Shown: positions 10,502 through 24,089, counted from the stretch's first letter. The stretch is DNA of 45,763 nt from an uncultured Kiloniellales bacterium (GCA_947258885.1 CAMYKD010000016.1:1850-47612), one strand, 5' to 3'. Notes: generated from the sequence alone by a model not told the origin. Program-made: numbers and translations.

Positions 10502-10768
10502 GGGTTTGGAACGGAATTATCGATGCGTTTGGTCGCGGCGCAATCGGCCCGCTGTTAGGAGCGAGGAGGAAGGACATGCCGGGCATATACGACGACGAGC
10601 GACGCGGCAGCGGGCCGATTGCGCCCGATCCCCGCGGGACGGGGCCAATTCCCGCCAGGGCCGCGTCGCGGACGGCTCATGGGCACCCCACCCCACCGCG
10701 CCACCCGCTCCTAACCCTGGCGGGAATTCGCTCCCGCCAAACGTATCGATAATTCCGTTCCAGACCCT
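10501..10768 (+). repeat. 268-bp dyad element with cloverleaf-forming potential (MITE-like or structured RNA)
   Basis: Outer arms 10501-10532 and 10737-10768 are inverted repeats of 32 bases with two mismatches (10506/10763 and 10525/10744). Both become G-U pairs if the plus strand is transcribed. Inside are three further stems: 10538-10554 with 10608-10624 (17 bp, perfect, 53-base loop), 10630-10634 with 10640-10644 (5 bp), and 10647-10660 with 10715-10728 (14 bp, perfect, 54-base loop). The central CCCGCGGG (10631-10638) sits exactly on the dyad axis of the whole element. A further 10-base complementarity (10554-10563 with 10706-10715) could join the two large loops. It fills the space between convergent tag (+) and bactofilin (-) genes. 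No transposase or clear target-site duplication is seen. It could be a decayed MITE, a REP-type terminator block or a functional RNA. Confidence 0.75.
10576..10752 (+). CDS. Possible 58-residue small protein inside the dyad element
   Basis: The ATG at 10576 has AGGAGG (10564-10569) exactly six bases upstream, an ideal ribosome-binding site. The frame runs 58 codons and stops inside the right outer arm. The product is Arg/Pro/Gly-rich, starts 'MPGIYDDERRGSGPIAP' and repeats an R-G-x-G-P-I motif. I recognise no family. The ribosome-binding site and start would lie in the 53-base loop of the 17-bp stem. Because the same bases are constrained by inverted repeats, the ORF may be incidental. Confidence 0.25.
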   Translation: MPGIYDDERRGSGPIAPDPRGTGPIPARAASRTAHGHPTPPRHPLLTLAGIRSRQTYR

Positions 10769-10807
10769 AAAGGCCCGGCGGTTCGGCCGGCGCTTGCCGC
10801 CGTGCCG

Positions 10808-11242
10808 TCAGTCGCCGTCGGCCGGTTCGGATTTGAGCGGCGTCACCTTGTCCTTGCCGTTGGTCTTCGCGCCCTTGATGCGCGAGAGCTTGCCCTCGAT
10901 GGACGCCCCGGGCTTGACCTCCAGGGTCTCGTGCATGATGTCGCCGGTCACATGCGCGGTCTCGGTCAGGACCACCTGCTTGGCCTTGACGTCGCCGCTG
11001 AACGAGCCGGAGATGCGCACGGTCTCGGCCTCGATCTTGCTGATGGTCGGCGCCTCGCCCAGGGTCAGTGCGCGGCACTTGATGCTGCCTTCGACGATGC
11101 CGTGAACCGTAATGTCGCCGTCGCTGATCAGGTCGCCGGTGATCGTCAGGTCGTTGCTGATGATCGAGTGTTGGACCCTGCCGCGCGGCGGGGCGGTCTT
11201 TTCTGCGCCGTCGTCCGGTGCCTGGTTCGCCTGGAAGATCAT
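10808..11242 (-). CDS. Bactofilin family cytoskeletal protein
   Basis: A 144-residue protein with a central bactofilin (DUF583) beta-helix domain, about residues 25-125, showing the repeating hydrophobic/Gly pattern ('TITGDLISDGDITVHGIVEGSIKC', 'VRISGSFSGDVKAKQVVL', 'HVTGDIMHETLEVKPGASIEG' segments). The short tails are disordered, with a basic C-terminus. Bactofilins polymerise without nucleotide and position cell-wall enzymes. The start has GGAG about 10 bases upstream. It converges on the tag gene across the dyad element. The 191-base space upstream (11243-11433) is A+T-richer and presumably holds its promoter, but I cannot name -35/-10 boxes there. Confidence 0.9.
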   Translation of the reverse strand: MIFQANQAPDDGAEKTAPPRGRVQHSIISNDLTITGDLISDGDITVHGIVEGSIKCRALTLGEAPTISKIEAETVRISGSFSGDVKAKQVVLTETAHVTGDIMHETLEVKPGASIEGKLSRIKGAKTNGKDKVTPLKSEPADGD

Positions 11243-11433
11243 GTCTGCATATCTCCTGAATTAGCATGGGGGGATCGCACCACATGCTCTAGCGAGGAAG
11301 TGGTTAATCAAATACGAATCGCTCGGCCAGCGACGAAAAGAACATACAATTTACACAGCGACGGTCGATTTCATACTTGAGGTCGTCTATGGCGACCTTT
11401 GATCTCAGGTCAGCCCGCGGGTGCCGGCGCCGC

Positions 11434-12090
11434 CTATCCGAGGTGTCCGGTCTTGACGTAAATGTCGCAGCCGCTCCGGCTCCACCGCTCGGGAATGCTG
11501 CCGGGCGGGTTGCGCAGCCACGTGCCCTCCGGGTAGCTGCCGTGCTCGTCCTCGAGGCTGCCGTCGAGGACGAAGATCTCCTCGCCGCCGCTCTGGTCGC
11601 GGCGCTCCATTCGGGTTCCGGCGTTCCAGTGCTGCAGCAGCACCCGCTCCGGGCCATGTGCATGGAGCGGCATGTCCTGCACGCCAGCCGCGGGACCGGC
11701 CACCCAGAGCTGCGTTCTGGTATCGATGACCACCTGCGCGCCGTCGTCGGGGGCGAACTGCTGCAGCTTCACGAAGATCGTGGTGCCGTCCTTACTGCGC
11801 GGCGAGTGGCGCGAGCCCGGCGGATTGCGCACATAGGTCCCGGCCGGATAGTCGGCACGTTCGTCGGAGAAGGTGCCCGCCAGTACCAGGAACTCCTCGC
11901 CGCCGCCGTGTGTGTGCGGCGAGAAGCGGCTGTTCGGCGCGTAGCGGACGACGCTGGTCGCGCGGCGGTCGCCGTCCTCGCCGTCGCGCTCCAGCATGCG
12001 CCGTTGCACCCCGGCCATGGGCGAGTCGACCCAGGCCATCTCCTCCGTCTGTAGAACCGCGCGCTGGCCCAGGTCGGCGTTGATCTGCAT
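11434..12090 (-). CDS. Double-cupin protein (ChrR anti-sigma-type cupin)
   Basis: 218 residues with two cupin units of the ChrR-like type. The first has 'SPHTHGGGEEFLVLAG' followed by 'YPAGTYVRNPPGSRHSP', with apparent metal ligands (two His, Glu, His). The second repeats the pattern 'GGEEIFVLDGSLEDEHGSYPEGTWLRNPPGS' region but lacks the His pair, so it probably has no metal site. No zinc-binding anti-sigma N-terminal domain is present, so it is not itself a ChrR anti-sigma factor. The start has AGGAG upstream. The dehydratase gene precedes it by 22 bases, so the two are probably co-transcribed. Function unknown; possibly a small-molecule dioxygenase or sensor. Confidence 0.75.
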   Translation of the reverse strand: MQINADLGQRAVLQTEEMAWVDSPMAGVQRRMLERDGEDGDRRATSVVRYAPNSRFSPHTHGGGEEFLVLAGTFSDERADYPAGTYVRNPPGSRHSPRSKDGTTIFVKLQQFAPDDGAQVVIDTRTQLWVAGPAAGVQDMPLHAHGPERVLLQHWNAGTRMERRDQSGGEEIFVLDGSLEDEHGSYPEGTWLRNPPGSIPERWSRSGCDIYVKTGHLG

Positions 12091-12112
12091 GTCTCGTCTC
12101 CTTGCCTTGGTG

Positions 12113-16856
<4,744 letters not shown>

Positions 16857-16870
16857 GCCGACCTTTGGTA

Positions 16871-17725
16871 TCAGTTCGTCGTCTTCCAGGCCCGCGCGAT
16901 CCAGGAGTCGTCTTGCTCCTCGGGCGTCAACTCCACGCCGTCGAGCAGCGCGTAACTGTCCATATACCACTCGCTGCCCGGATAGTTGTAGCCGAGCACT
17001 GCGGCGGTCGCCCGCGCCTCGCGCGTGATGCCCAGCGCAAGATAGCATTCGACCAGTCGATGCAGTGCCTCGGTGACGTGGCTCGTGGTTTGAAATTGCT
17101 CGACCACAATACGGAATCGGTTGATCGCCGCCAAGTGCTGGTCCCGCGACTGATAGAAGCGGCCGACCGACATGTTCTTGCCGGCTAGATGGTCGCGCGC
17201 CAAGTCCGCTTTCAGGGCCGCGTCGCGGGCATACTTGCTCTGGGGGAAGCGGCGCTGCAGTTCCTCGAGCGACTGCAACGCCAACCCGGTCATTTTCTGG
17301 TCGCGCTCGATGTCCGAGATTTGTTCGTAGTAACTGAGCGCTTTCAGATAATAGGCGTAGCTGACGTCGCGGTTGCCCGGATGAAGCTGGATGAAGCGAT
17401 CAAGGGCGGCGATCGTATCGTCGTAAGCGTTGTCCTGGTAATGCGAATAGGCGGCCATGAGCTGCGACTTGGAAGCCCAGACGGAGTAGGGATGCTGGCG
17501 TTCGACCTCGTCGAACAGGCGCGCCGCTGCCTTGTACTCGCCCGCCCGAAGAGTGTTCATGGCCTGGTTGTACAGATCCTCGACCGGTCGTTCGACATAT
17601 TCCGGAACGTCGTCGCTGCTGCAGGCGACAAGCACGAAGACCACCATGACAGCTGCTAGAACAGGTCCTGTCCGGCCAAGTGTTTGGCGGATGAAATGCA
17701 CGACACTCATGCCTTTTCGTATCAT
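16871..17725 (-). CDS. bamD: Outer-membrane assembly lipoprotein BamD (ComL)
   Basis: A lipoprotein with a signal peptide ending in the lipobox 'LVAC' (Cys about residue 35 from this start) followed by five TPR-like repeats, including 'LYNQAMNTLRAGEYKAAARLFDEVE' and 'SELQ'-type helices. BamD is the essential partner of BamA in inserting beta-barrel proteins into the outer membrane. Start uncertain: a GTG at 17743, ATGs at 17725 and 17710 are all in frame and none has a clear ribosome-binding site. A 15-base tandem duplication lies upstream. Located between lpxC and recN, as in many alphaproteobacteria. Confidence 0.93.
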   Translation of the reverse strand: MIRKGMSVVHFIRQTLGRTGPVLAAVMVVFVLVACSSDDVPEYVERPVEDLYNQAMNTLRAGEYKAAARLFDEVERQHPYSVWASKSQLMAAYSHYQDNAYDDTIAALDRFIQLHPGNRDVSYAYYLKALSYYEQISDIERDQKMTGLALQSLEELQRRFPQSKYARDAALKADLARDHLAGKNMSVGRFYQSRDQHLAAINRFRIVVEQFQTTSHVTEALHRLVECYLALGITREARATAAVLGYNYPGSEWYMDSYALLDGVELTPEEQDDSWIARAWKTTN

Positions 17726-17770
17726 CCCGAGACTAAGAAACACTGAACCCGGCTATCCGCTGAATTTTCG

Positions 17771-17800
17771 GCCGCGCGAAGACTAGCCGCGCGAAGACTA
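17771..17800. repeat. Exact 15-bp tandem duplication upstream of bamD
   Basis: GCCGCGCGAAGACTA occurs twice in succession (17771-17785 and 17786-17800) in the 168-base space between lpxC and bamD. It may change spacing in the bamD promoter/leader, or be a recent slippage event. Confidence 0.7.
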
Positions 17801-17893
17801 TAAGTCCAAGGCCCCGGTGCCTCAAGCGGCTCGGCAAAACAGAACGACCACCCGCCCGGCCTACAAAAGGCGTTCGTTCGTGGAATTCGACGT

Positions 17894-18838
17894 TCAGGTG
17901 GAGGCTGCCACCGCCCGGTCAGGCCGCCCCGCCCCGCCGGCCAGCCTCGTGCGGGCATAGGGTCCATCGCTCCGCAGATCGCGCCAGCGCCAGGCGCTGT
18001 CATCGGAGAACAGTGCCCGCAAGAGCCGCAGAGTCAAGGTATGGCCGGCGCGCACGCCGCGGAAGTGGCCGAGCAGCGGACCGCCCAGCAGATACAGATC
18101 CCCGATCGCATCCAGAACCTTGTGCCGTACAAACTCGTTCTCGAAGTGCAGACCGCCTTCGTTCAGAATCCGGTCTCCGTCGATGACGACGGCGTTGTCC
18201 AGCGAACCGCCGAGAGCCAAGCCCATCGCCCGAAGCATGTCGACCTCATGCAGGAAGCCGAAGGTTCGCGCCCTTGCCACTTCATGCTTGTAGGTTCCGT
18301 TGTCCATCGAGACGGACCAGTGCTGGCGGCCAACCACCGGATTGTCGAATTCGATTTCAAAGTCCAGGCTGAACCCCTCGGCAGGCATCAATGCCGCCCG
18401 GCGGTGCGGTTCGCAAACCGAGATCGGTTTGAGAATCTCCAGAACCCGGCGCGGCGCCATTTGCTTCTCGATGCCGGCGTGCTCGATCATGGCAACGAAA
18501 GGCGCCGCGCTACCGTCCATTGCCGGTACCTCGCTGCCATGCAGTTCGACCAAGACATTGTCGATGCCGCAGCCGAGAAGAGCCGACATGAGGTGCTCTA
18601 CGGTGGCAACCGTGACGCCCTCGCGATTGGCAAGGGTGGTACAGAGCGGCCGTTCGATCGCGTTCCGCCAGGTTGCCTGGATCTCGACCGGCCGGCCCGC
18701 TACATCCGTGCGGAGAAACCGGACACCCGTGCCCGGTTGGGCCGGACGCAGAACCATCACCGCATCCGAACCGGAATGCAATCCGACGCCGGAGCAACGG
18801 CTAGCGCTCCTTAGCGTCCGCTGCCACACGAAACTCAT
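17894..18838 (-). CDS. lpxC: UDP-3-O-acyl-N-acetylglucosamine deacetylase LpxC
   Basis: A 314-residue zinc deacetylase, the committed step of lipid A synthesis, so the cell makes lipopolysaccharide. Zinc ligands H82 ('TVEHLMSAL'), H239 and D243 ('VRHKVLDAIGD') are present, along with the catalytic H266 in 'RAGH' and 'VPAMDGSAAPF'. The N-terminus 'MSFVWQRTLRSASRCSGVGLHSG' is typical. GGGGG precedes the ATG. The 288-base leader between ftsZ and lpxC suggests its own promoter. Levels are usually set by proteolysis; no clear degradation signal can be read here. Confidence 0.97.
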   Translation of the reverse strand: MSFVWQRTLRSASRCSGVGLHSGSDAVMVLRPAQPGTGVRFLRTDVAGRPVEIQATWRNAIERPLCTTLANREGVTVATVEHLMSALLGCGIDNVLVELHGSEVPAMDGSAAPFVAMIEHAGIEKQMAPRRVLEILKPISVCEPHRRAALMPAEGFSLDFEIEFDNPVVGRQHWSVSMDNGTYKHEVARARTFGFLHEVDMLRAMGLALGGSLDNAVVIDGDRILNEGGLHFENEFVRHKVLDAIGDLYLLGGPLLGHFRGVRAGHTLTLRLLRALFSDDSAWRWRDLRSDGPYARTRLAGGAGRPDRAVAAST

Positions 18839-18897
18839 GATGCCCCCAGCCTGCCCCGGTAACCCTCGTGGCTCCAGGCGATCGTCCGTTTTCCGCA

Positions 18898-18918
18898 GTG
18901 TCGACTCCCGTTCGACAC
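18898..18918. promoter_or_regulatory. Hairpin in the lpxC leader
   Basis: GTGTCGA (18898-18904) and TCGACAC (18912-18918) form a perfect 7-bp stem with a 7-base loop, about 60 bases upstream of lpxC. It has no T-run, so it is not an intrinsic terminator. It could be a leader-RNA structure or an operator. Nothing else recognisable was found in 18839-19126 besides an A-run at 19012-19019. Confidence 0.35.
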
Positions 18919-19126
18919 GTTCCCTTTTCCCGGGGCTTGTTCACCCCTTGGCCGCAAAGCCGAATCGATCCTCCGTCCTTGCGGCGACGGAATACCAACA
19001 CTTACAATCGCAAAAAAAATGCTCCTGGAAAACCAATTACATAGGTGTCGCCAGCTCTCAAGTCACGGATTGTTACGAAATGTTGCTATCGCTGTGCGGG
19101 TATCTTTCCGATCATGAGCCCTGTCC

Positions 19127-20896
19127 TCAATTAGCCTGTCGGCGCAAGAAGGCCGGGATGTCCAGGAGTTCTTCTTCGGCCGCGCTGGCACCGATCGGCC
19201 CAGCCGGATCGAGCCCGGCCAGCTCGGGCTGCCGTGGCGCTTCGGCAGCCGACGGGGTCGTATCGCCCGTTGCGGCCGACACCTCGGGTGTGCGGCGCTC
19301 CATCGACTCCTCGGGGGGCTCGGAGGGCCTACTGCTCTGAGTTGCGCCCTGGAAGGCACGCGCCGCGTCGGAGACCCTGGCGAACAGGCTCTGGGAGCGT
19401 CTTCGACCGCCCCGTACCGGCTCCCTTGTCTCGCCGGCCAGGCGATCTTGGTTCGGCCGGGCTGGTTCGGTCTGTGGGTAGCCAGCTCGTTCGAGGCCGG
19501 CCTCGGCCGCGAGGGAGGGGCTCGTTTCCGGCTCGGCGGGTGGCGGTGCAATGAAGCCTTCGGTGTTATTTTCCGACAGGTTGCCTCGATCCGATGCCCC
19601 TGGTTCCCGGGTTGCCGCGGGTGCGGCGCTCCGGATCAATCCCGGACTCTCCACGTGGATCGCCGGGGTTTCGCCGTCGTCCTCGCTCTCGGCCGTCGGA
19701 TCGTACCGTTCGGGCTCGGCGGCCATCAGGGGTCCGTAAGCCTCCAGATCACTGGCGTCGGTGTCGACGGCAAGCGACTGGACACCGTATGCGCCGCCCA
19801 TCGAAGGTGACGCGGCGGTTTGGGCCTGCTGGGTGACCTCGGGCCCGGCGACGGCTCTGGTGCTGGCCCTGGTGTCGGCCCGGCTCGAGACCAGGCTGAG
19901 AGCCACCGGATGTGGTGCCGTGACCTCTTCCGCATCGATCCCGGTTGCCACCACCGAGACCCGTATCCGCCCTTCAAGACTCTGCACGAAGGTCGAGCCG
20001 AAAATGATGTTCGCCTCGGGGTCGATCTCGTCGCGGATCCGGTTGGCTGTCTCGTCGACCTCGAAAAGGGTCATGTCGGCACCGCCGGTGATATTGATGA
20101 GGACGCCGCGCGCGCCCTTCATGGAGACGTCGTCCAGCAGCGGATTGGAGATCGCCGCTTCGGCGGCCTCGACCGAACGGTTTTCGCCCTCGGCCTCGCC
20201 GGTGCCCATCATGGCCTTGCCCATCTCGGTCATGACGGCCCGGATGTCGGCGAAGTCGAGGTTGATCAGGCCTGGCATCACCATGAGATCGGTCACGCCG
20301 CGCACGCCTGAGTCGAGCACGTCGTCGGCCATCTTGAAAGCGTCGGCGAATGTGGTCTTCTCGTTGGCGACCCGGAACAAGTTCTGGTTCGGGATGATGA
20401 TCAGCGTGTCCACGTATTGCTGCAGTTCGGTGATACCGGATTCGGCAAGGCGCATGCGGTGCACGCCCTCGAAGTGGAACGGCTTGGTCACCACGCCGAC
20501 CGTCAGGATCCCGGCCTCTCGCGCCGCCCGGGCAATCACCGGCGCGGCGCCGGTGCCGGTGCCGCCGCCCATGCCTGCGGTCACGAAGACCATGTTCGAA
20601 CCGTCAAGTTGGCCGAGGATCTCGTCCAGGGCCTCTTCCGCCGCGGCGCGCCCGATATCGGGGCGCGAGCCCGCGCCGAGCCCCTGCGTGATGTTGCGTC
20701 CGAGCTGGATGCTCCGGTCGCAGAGCGTCTGGGCAAGCGCCTGAGCGTCGGTATTGGCGACCAGGAAGTCGACGCCTTCCAGGCTGGACTGGATCATGTT
20801 GTTGACGGCATTGCCCCCGGCGCCGCCGACGCCGATCACAGTGATGCGCGGGGATAGCTGCTCCTTCGCGCTTGGTACATTAAGGTTCAAGGTCAT
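19127..20896 (-). CDS. ftsZ: Cell division protein FtsZ with extended C-terminal linker
   Basis: 589 residues. The tubulin-like GTPase core (about 15-320) has '[13 protein letters not shown]', the T4 signature 'GGGTGTGAA' (110-118) and the catalytic T7 loop 'NLDFAD' (222-227). The C-terminal partner-binding peptide is '[12 protein letters not shown]'. Between about 325 and 575 lies a roughly 250-residue low-complexity linker rich in Pro, Glu, Ala and Ser. The ATG at 20896 has GGAGGA six bases upstream; the in-frame start at 20908 is less likely. It polymerises into the Z-ring that organises division. Last gene of the dcw cluster, 90 bases after ftsA. Confidence 0.98.
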   Translation of the reverse strand: MTLNLNVPSAKEQLSPRITVIGVGGAGGNAVNNMIQSSLEGVDFLVANTDAQALAQTLCDRSIQLGRNITQGLGAGSRPDIGRAAAEEALDEILGQLDGSNMVFVTAGMGGGTGTGAAPVIARAAREAGILTVGVVTKPFHFEGVHRMRLAESGITELQQYVDTLIIIPNQNLFRVANEKTTFADAFKMADDVLDSGVRGVTDLMVMPGLINLDFADIRAVMTEMGKAMMGTGEAEGENRSVEAAEAAISNPLLDDVSMKGARGVLINITGGADMTLFEVDETANRIRDEIDPEANIIFGSTFVQSLEGRIRVSVVATGIDAEEVTAPHPVALSLVSSRADTRASTRAVAGPEVTQQAQTAASPSMGGAYGVQSLAVDTDASDLEAYGPLMAAEPERYDPTAESEDDGETPAIHVESPGLIRSAAPAATREPGASDRGNLSENNTEGFIAPPPAEPETSPSLAAEAGLERAGYPQTEPARPNQDRLAGETREPVRGGRRRSQSLFARVSDAARAFQGATQSSRPSEPPEESMERRTPEVSAATGDTTPSAAEAPRQPELAGLDPAGPIGASAAEEELLDIPAFLRRQAN

Positions 20897-20951
20897 CGAT
20901 TCCTCCACTGGCCGGAGTCTCGGCCCACGCTGCCGGGCGGGCCGGCTAGTT

Positions 20952-20970
20952 GTCCCGATCCGGTCGGGAC
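20952..20970. promoter_or_regulatory. Perfect hairpin in the ftsA-ftsZ spacer
   Basis: GTCCCGA-TCCGG-TCGGGAC: 7-bp stem, 5-base loop, in the 90-base gap before ftsZ. No U-tract follows in the direction of transcription. It may mark a processing site, attenuator or operator that sets FtsZ level relative to FtsA. Confidence 0.4.
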
Positions 20971-20986
20971 GTCCGGATTGTCGAAC

Positions 20987-22261
20987 TCAAAAATGCTCAC
21001 GGACCCAGTCTCCTAGTCGGCCCATAAAGCTACTCGGGTGCTTTGTTCCCGGTATTGGCTGTCGGGATGCGGCCAGATTGCTCTCGACGGCACAGGTCAA
21101 GAGTCCGGCGCAGGTCGCGAAGGCCGGTCCGCTGGTCGCCTCGGCCAGGCCCAGCGCCCGATTCGGCCGGCCGATCCGCACTTGCTTGTCCAGGACCAGG
21201 GCCGCCAGGTCGCGCAGGCCCGGCAGTTGACTGGCGCCGCCGGTCAACACCACGCGGCGCCCGACCACTTGGCCCAGCCCGCTGGTTTCCAGACGCGAGC
21301 GGACCAGCTCGAAGGTTTCTTCCAGGCGCGGCTGTATGATCCCGAACAAGATCGAACGCGGAACTTGCTGGGAGTCGTTCTCTTGTTGGTCCTCGCCGAC
21401 CCGGGGCACGTCGATCATCTCGCGCTCGTCGTCGGCGGCGGCCATGGCATGTCCGTATAGCGTCTTCAGCCGCTCGGCGTGGGCCACCGGGGTCGACAGC
21501 CCGCGGGCGATGTCGTTGGTGACGTGAATGCCGCCCACCGGGATCAAATCCGTATAGATGACGTTGCCACCGAAGAACAAAGCGATCGTGGTCGTTCCAC
21601 CGCCCATGTCGACCAGGGTCACGCCCAGGTCCATCTCGTCCTCGACCAAGGTGGCCAATCCGGCGGCGTAGGGCGAGACGACGAAACCGGCGACACTCAA
21701 GTGACATCGTCCGATGCAGGTCGTCAGGTTGCGCACCGCGCTCGCCCCCGCGGTGACCAGGTGCATCCTGACGCCCAGCCGTTCGCCGTACATGCCGCGT
21801 GGATCGCGAATGCCACGGCTGTCGTCGATGCTGTAGCCGACCGGGATCGAGTGGATCAGTCGCCGGCTCTGGCCGTTCATGTCGCTGGCGCCGTTGACTT
21901 GGCGGCCGTGTTGAAGGGCACGGCGCAGGTCGGATTCGCCGACTTCGTGACCCGCGATGGACACCTCGATACCGATCGAATTCGAGGCGGGATGGCCACC
22001 CGAAAGATTGACAACAACCTGGTCGATGGTATCGCCGGCCATCTGCTCTGCAGCGTGCACGGCGTTCCGGATGGCGCCTTCGCAGCCCTCCATGTCGACC
22101 ACGTTGCCGTTCCTCACGCCCCGGCTGGCCTGTTGGCCGATGCCCAGGACGCGCGGCCGTCCGGTGTCCTCCGTCGCGGCTATGAAGCAACAGACCTTGC
22201 TGCTGCCCACGTCGAGCGCGGCGGTCAGACCGTTTCGTGTCTTGCCGAGGCCGGTTCTCAT
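20987..22261 (-). CDS. ftsA: Cell division protein FtsA
   Basis: A 424-residue actin-like ATPase. Phosphate loops are 'AALDVGSSKVCCFIA' and 'TLVDMGGGTTTIALF', and the adenosine motif is 'VVLTGGASQLPGL'. The C-terminus ends in an amphipathic helix, 'FMGRLGDWVREHF', which anchors FtsA at the inner membrane. It tethers FtsZ via the FtsZ C-terminal peptide. The gene lies 44 bases after ftsQ and 90 bases before ftsZ; these are the only clear gaps in the second half of the dcw cluster. Confidence 0.97.
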   Translation of the reverse strand: MRTGLGKTRNGLTAALDVGSSKVCCFIAATEDTGRPRVLGIGQQASRGVRNGNVVDMEGCEGAIRNAVHAAEQMAGDTIDQVVVNLSGGHPASNSIGIEVSIAGHEVGESDLRRALQHGRQVNGASDMNGQSRRLIHSIPVGYSIDDSRGIRDPRGMYGERLGVRMHLVTAGASAVRNLTTCIGRCHLSVAGFVVSPYAAGLATLVEDEMDLGVTLVDMGGGTTTIALFFGGNVIYTDLIPVGGIHVTNDIARGLSTPVAHAERLKTLYGHAMAAADDEREMIDVPRVGEDQQENDSQQVPRSILFGIIQPRLEETFELVRSRLETSGLGQVVGRRVVLTGGASQLPGLRDLAALVLDKQVRIGRPNRALGLAEATSGPAFATCAGLLTCAVESNLAASRQPIPGTKHPSSFMGRLGDWVREHF

Positions 22262-22305
22262 TTCAATCCGTCTTTCTTCCCCTCTCGCGTCTCACGCCGG
22301 GCCTC

Positions 22306-23178
22306 TCAGGTGTCGCGGCCCGCCTTGGACACGGCGTTTCTTATGCGAGCGTCCGGCGCCGTGCGAACCACCAGCCGGCCGGGCAGCCGTAGGTCGATGG
22401 CCACCACATCGCGCCCCAGCACGCCGTGCTCCCGTTCGAGCCGGGCCAACTGCATCCAAGCCTCGGCGGGATCGGTCTCGGGCAGCCGCACGTCGATCCC
22501 ACCCCGCAGGTGCAGGTTCCAGCGGCGTCCGCTGACCCTGACCGCGGCCGTGACCAGCGGCCTGAGATCAGGCTCGCGGTCGAGCATGGCGATCAGGGCC
22601 GCGGCGTGTTGGGGCGCTCCCTGGCCGACCACCAGCGGCAGTCGGGCGAACTGCTTGGCCGACACGCCCGGTATCGCTTGCCCCCTCCGGTCGATCACCG
22701 ACAGTTTGCCGTCCAACTGCCAGAGCGCGAGCGGGCTGCGCTCGGTTAGGTGGATATAGACCAGCTTGGGCAGGCGCCGCTCGACGGTCGCCCGGCGCAC
22801 CCAGGGCAAGGCCTCCAGCCTCGCCCGGGCGGCCCGCGGGTCGATCGCCAGGATGGGGGTGCCGCGTTGGACCTTCAGAGCCGCCAGAATAGCGGCCCGG
22901 TCCGTCCGTCCGCGCCCTTCGACCAGCACGTCGTCGACCGCGAATCCGGCGTCGGCTGTGAGCTGATACGCGGCCTCCGCCATGCGGTCGGCCTGCCGGC
23001 CCAGCCAGCCGTTGCGCCAAAGCCATGCGGAGCTGGCCAGGGACAGGACGAGCGCGATGCCGACCCCGACGCTCAGAGCGCGCCGCCGGCCGAACCTGGG
23101 GCGGGCGCGGGGATGGACCGGCTTGCCGCTGCGCGTCTTTGCCGGGCGTGGCCGGGTCTTGGCAATCAGGTGTCGCAT
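22306..23178 (-). CDS. ftsQ: Cell division protein FtsQ
   Basis: A 290-residue bitopic inner-membrane protein. It has a basic cytoplasmic tail (1-33, many Arg/Pro), one transmembrane helix (about 36-54, '[19 protein letters not shown]'), then a POTRA domain starting '[19 protein letters not shown]' and an FtsQ domain. It bridges early and late division proteins (FtsB/L) in the periplasm. The ATG at 23178 lies inside the end of ddl, a 13-base overlap, so the two are translationally coupled. Confidence 0.94.
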   Translation of the reverse strand: MRHLIAKTRPRPAKTRSGKPVHPRARPRFGRRRALSVGVGIALVLSLASSAWLWRNGWLGRQADRMAEAAYQLTADAGFAVDDVLVEGRGRTDRAAILAALKVQRGTPILAIDPRAARARLEALPWVRRATVERRLPKLVYIHLTERSPLALWQLDGKLSVIDRRGQAIPGVSAKQFARLPLVVGQGAPQHAAALIAMLDREPDLRPLVTAAVRVSGRRWNLHLRGGIDVRLPETDPAEAWMQLARLEREHGVLGRDVVAIDLRLPGRLVVRTAPDARIRNAVSKAGRDT

Positions 23179-24089
23179 GCGGCGTTCTCCACCAGCCAGG
23201 CGCAGAGGTCGGCGAACGAGATGCCTTGATGCGCGGCTTGTTCCGGGACCAGGCTCATCGGGGTCATGCCCGGTTGCGTGTTGACCTCGAGCAGGAAGAG
23301 TTCGCCCGGCTTGCCCCGCGTGTCGTCGTAACGGAAGTCCGCGCGGCTGATCCCGCGGCAGCCGAGCACCCGATGTGCTCGTAGGGCCATGTCCATGGCC
23401 TCGTCCGCGATCTTCTTGGGCACCTTCGCGGGGACCACGTGGCTGGCGGCATGCTCTTCCGTGTACTTGGCCTCGTAGTCGTAGAAGCCCTCTTGCGGCC
23501 TGATCTCGGTAACCGCAAGCGGCCGCTCGCCCATGACGGCCACGGTGAGCTCGCGTCCGGCCACGTAACGCTCGACCATCACCATTTCGCCGAATTGCCA
23601 GGTCGTACCCGACAACGGCGGCTCGTTGGCGCCTTCGGCGACGATGCGCACGCCGACGCTCGAGCCCTCGTTCGGCGGCTTGATGACGTAAGGCCGGGCC
23701 ATGACATCGCCGGCCAGGACCTCGTCGCGGTGGACGAGGATCCCCTCGGGACAGGCCAGCCCCGCGGCGGCGAAGAGCTGCTTGGCCATGGGCTTGTCCA
23801 TGGCCACCGCCGAGGCCAGCAGGCCGGAATGGGTGTAGGGAAGCTGCATCAGATTCAGGACGCCCTGGATGCAGCCGTCTTCGCCCCAACGGCCGTGCAG
23901 GGCGTTGAAGACCGCGTCCGGGCGCGGGGAGAGCGCCTCGAGCAGCGCGCCCAGGTCGTGGCCGACGTCGATTTCGCTCACCTTGTAGCCGGCATCCCTG
24001 AGTCCGGCGGCGCACTCTCGGCCGCTCACCAGCGAGACCTCCCGCTCGGCCGAGGGGCCGCCCATGAGGACAGCGACGCGCTTGGTCAT
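23166..24089 (-). CDS. ddl: D-alanine--D-alanine ligase
   Basis: A 307-residue ATP-grasp enzyme making the D-Ala-D-Ala dipeptide for peptidoglycan. Seen: '[17 protein letters not shown]' at the N-terminus, '[16 protein letters not shown]', '[13 protein letters not shown]', 'YDYEAKYTE' and the metal-binding '[11 protein letters not shown]'. The length fits the DdlB type found in dcw clusters. The start overlaps the murB stop by 4 bases (ATGA), and its 3' end contains the ftsQ start. Confidence 0.97.
   Translation of the reverse strand: MTKRVAVLMGGPSAEREVSLVSGRECAAGLRDAGYKVSEIDVGHDLGALLEALSPRPDAVFNALHGRWGEDGCIQGVLNLMQLPYTHSGLLASAVAMDKPMAKQLFAAAGLACPEGILVHRDEVLAGDVMARPYVIKPPNEGSSVGVRIVAEGANEPPLSGTTWQFGEMVMVERYVAGRELTVAVMGERPLAVTEIRPQEGFYDYEAKYTEEHAASHVVPAKVPKKIADEAMDMALRAHRVLGCRGISRADFRYDDTRGKPGELFLLEVNTQPGMTPMSLVPEQAAHQGISFADLCAWLVENAACDT

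Noticed and set aside
10501-10768. Complete insertion sequence
   Set aside because: The space between the arms is about 200 bases, there is no transposase frame, and no clear target-site duplication flanks the arms.
11377-11396. AGGTCG/CGACCT small hairpin between the cupin and bactofilin genes
   Set aside because: Only six base pairs with a short T-run; too weak to call a terminator or operator.
19012-19019. Run of eight A (T8 on the minus strand) after ftsZ as an intrinsic terminator
   Set aside because: No strong stem precedes the T-run on the minus strand.
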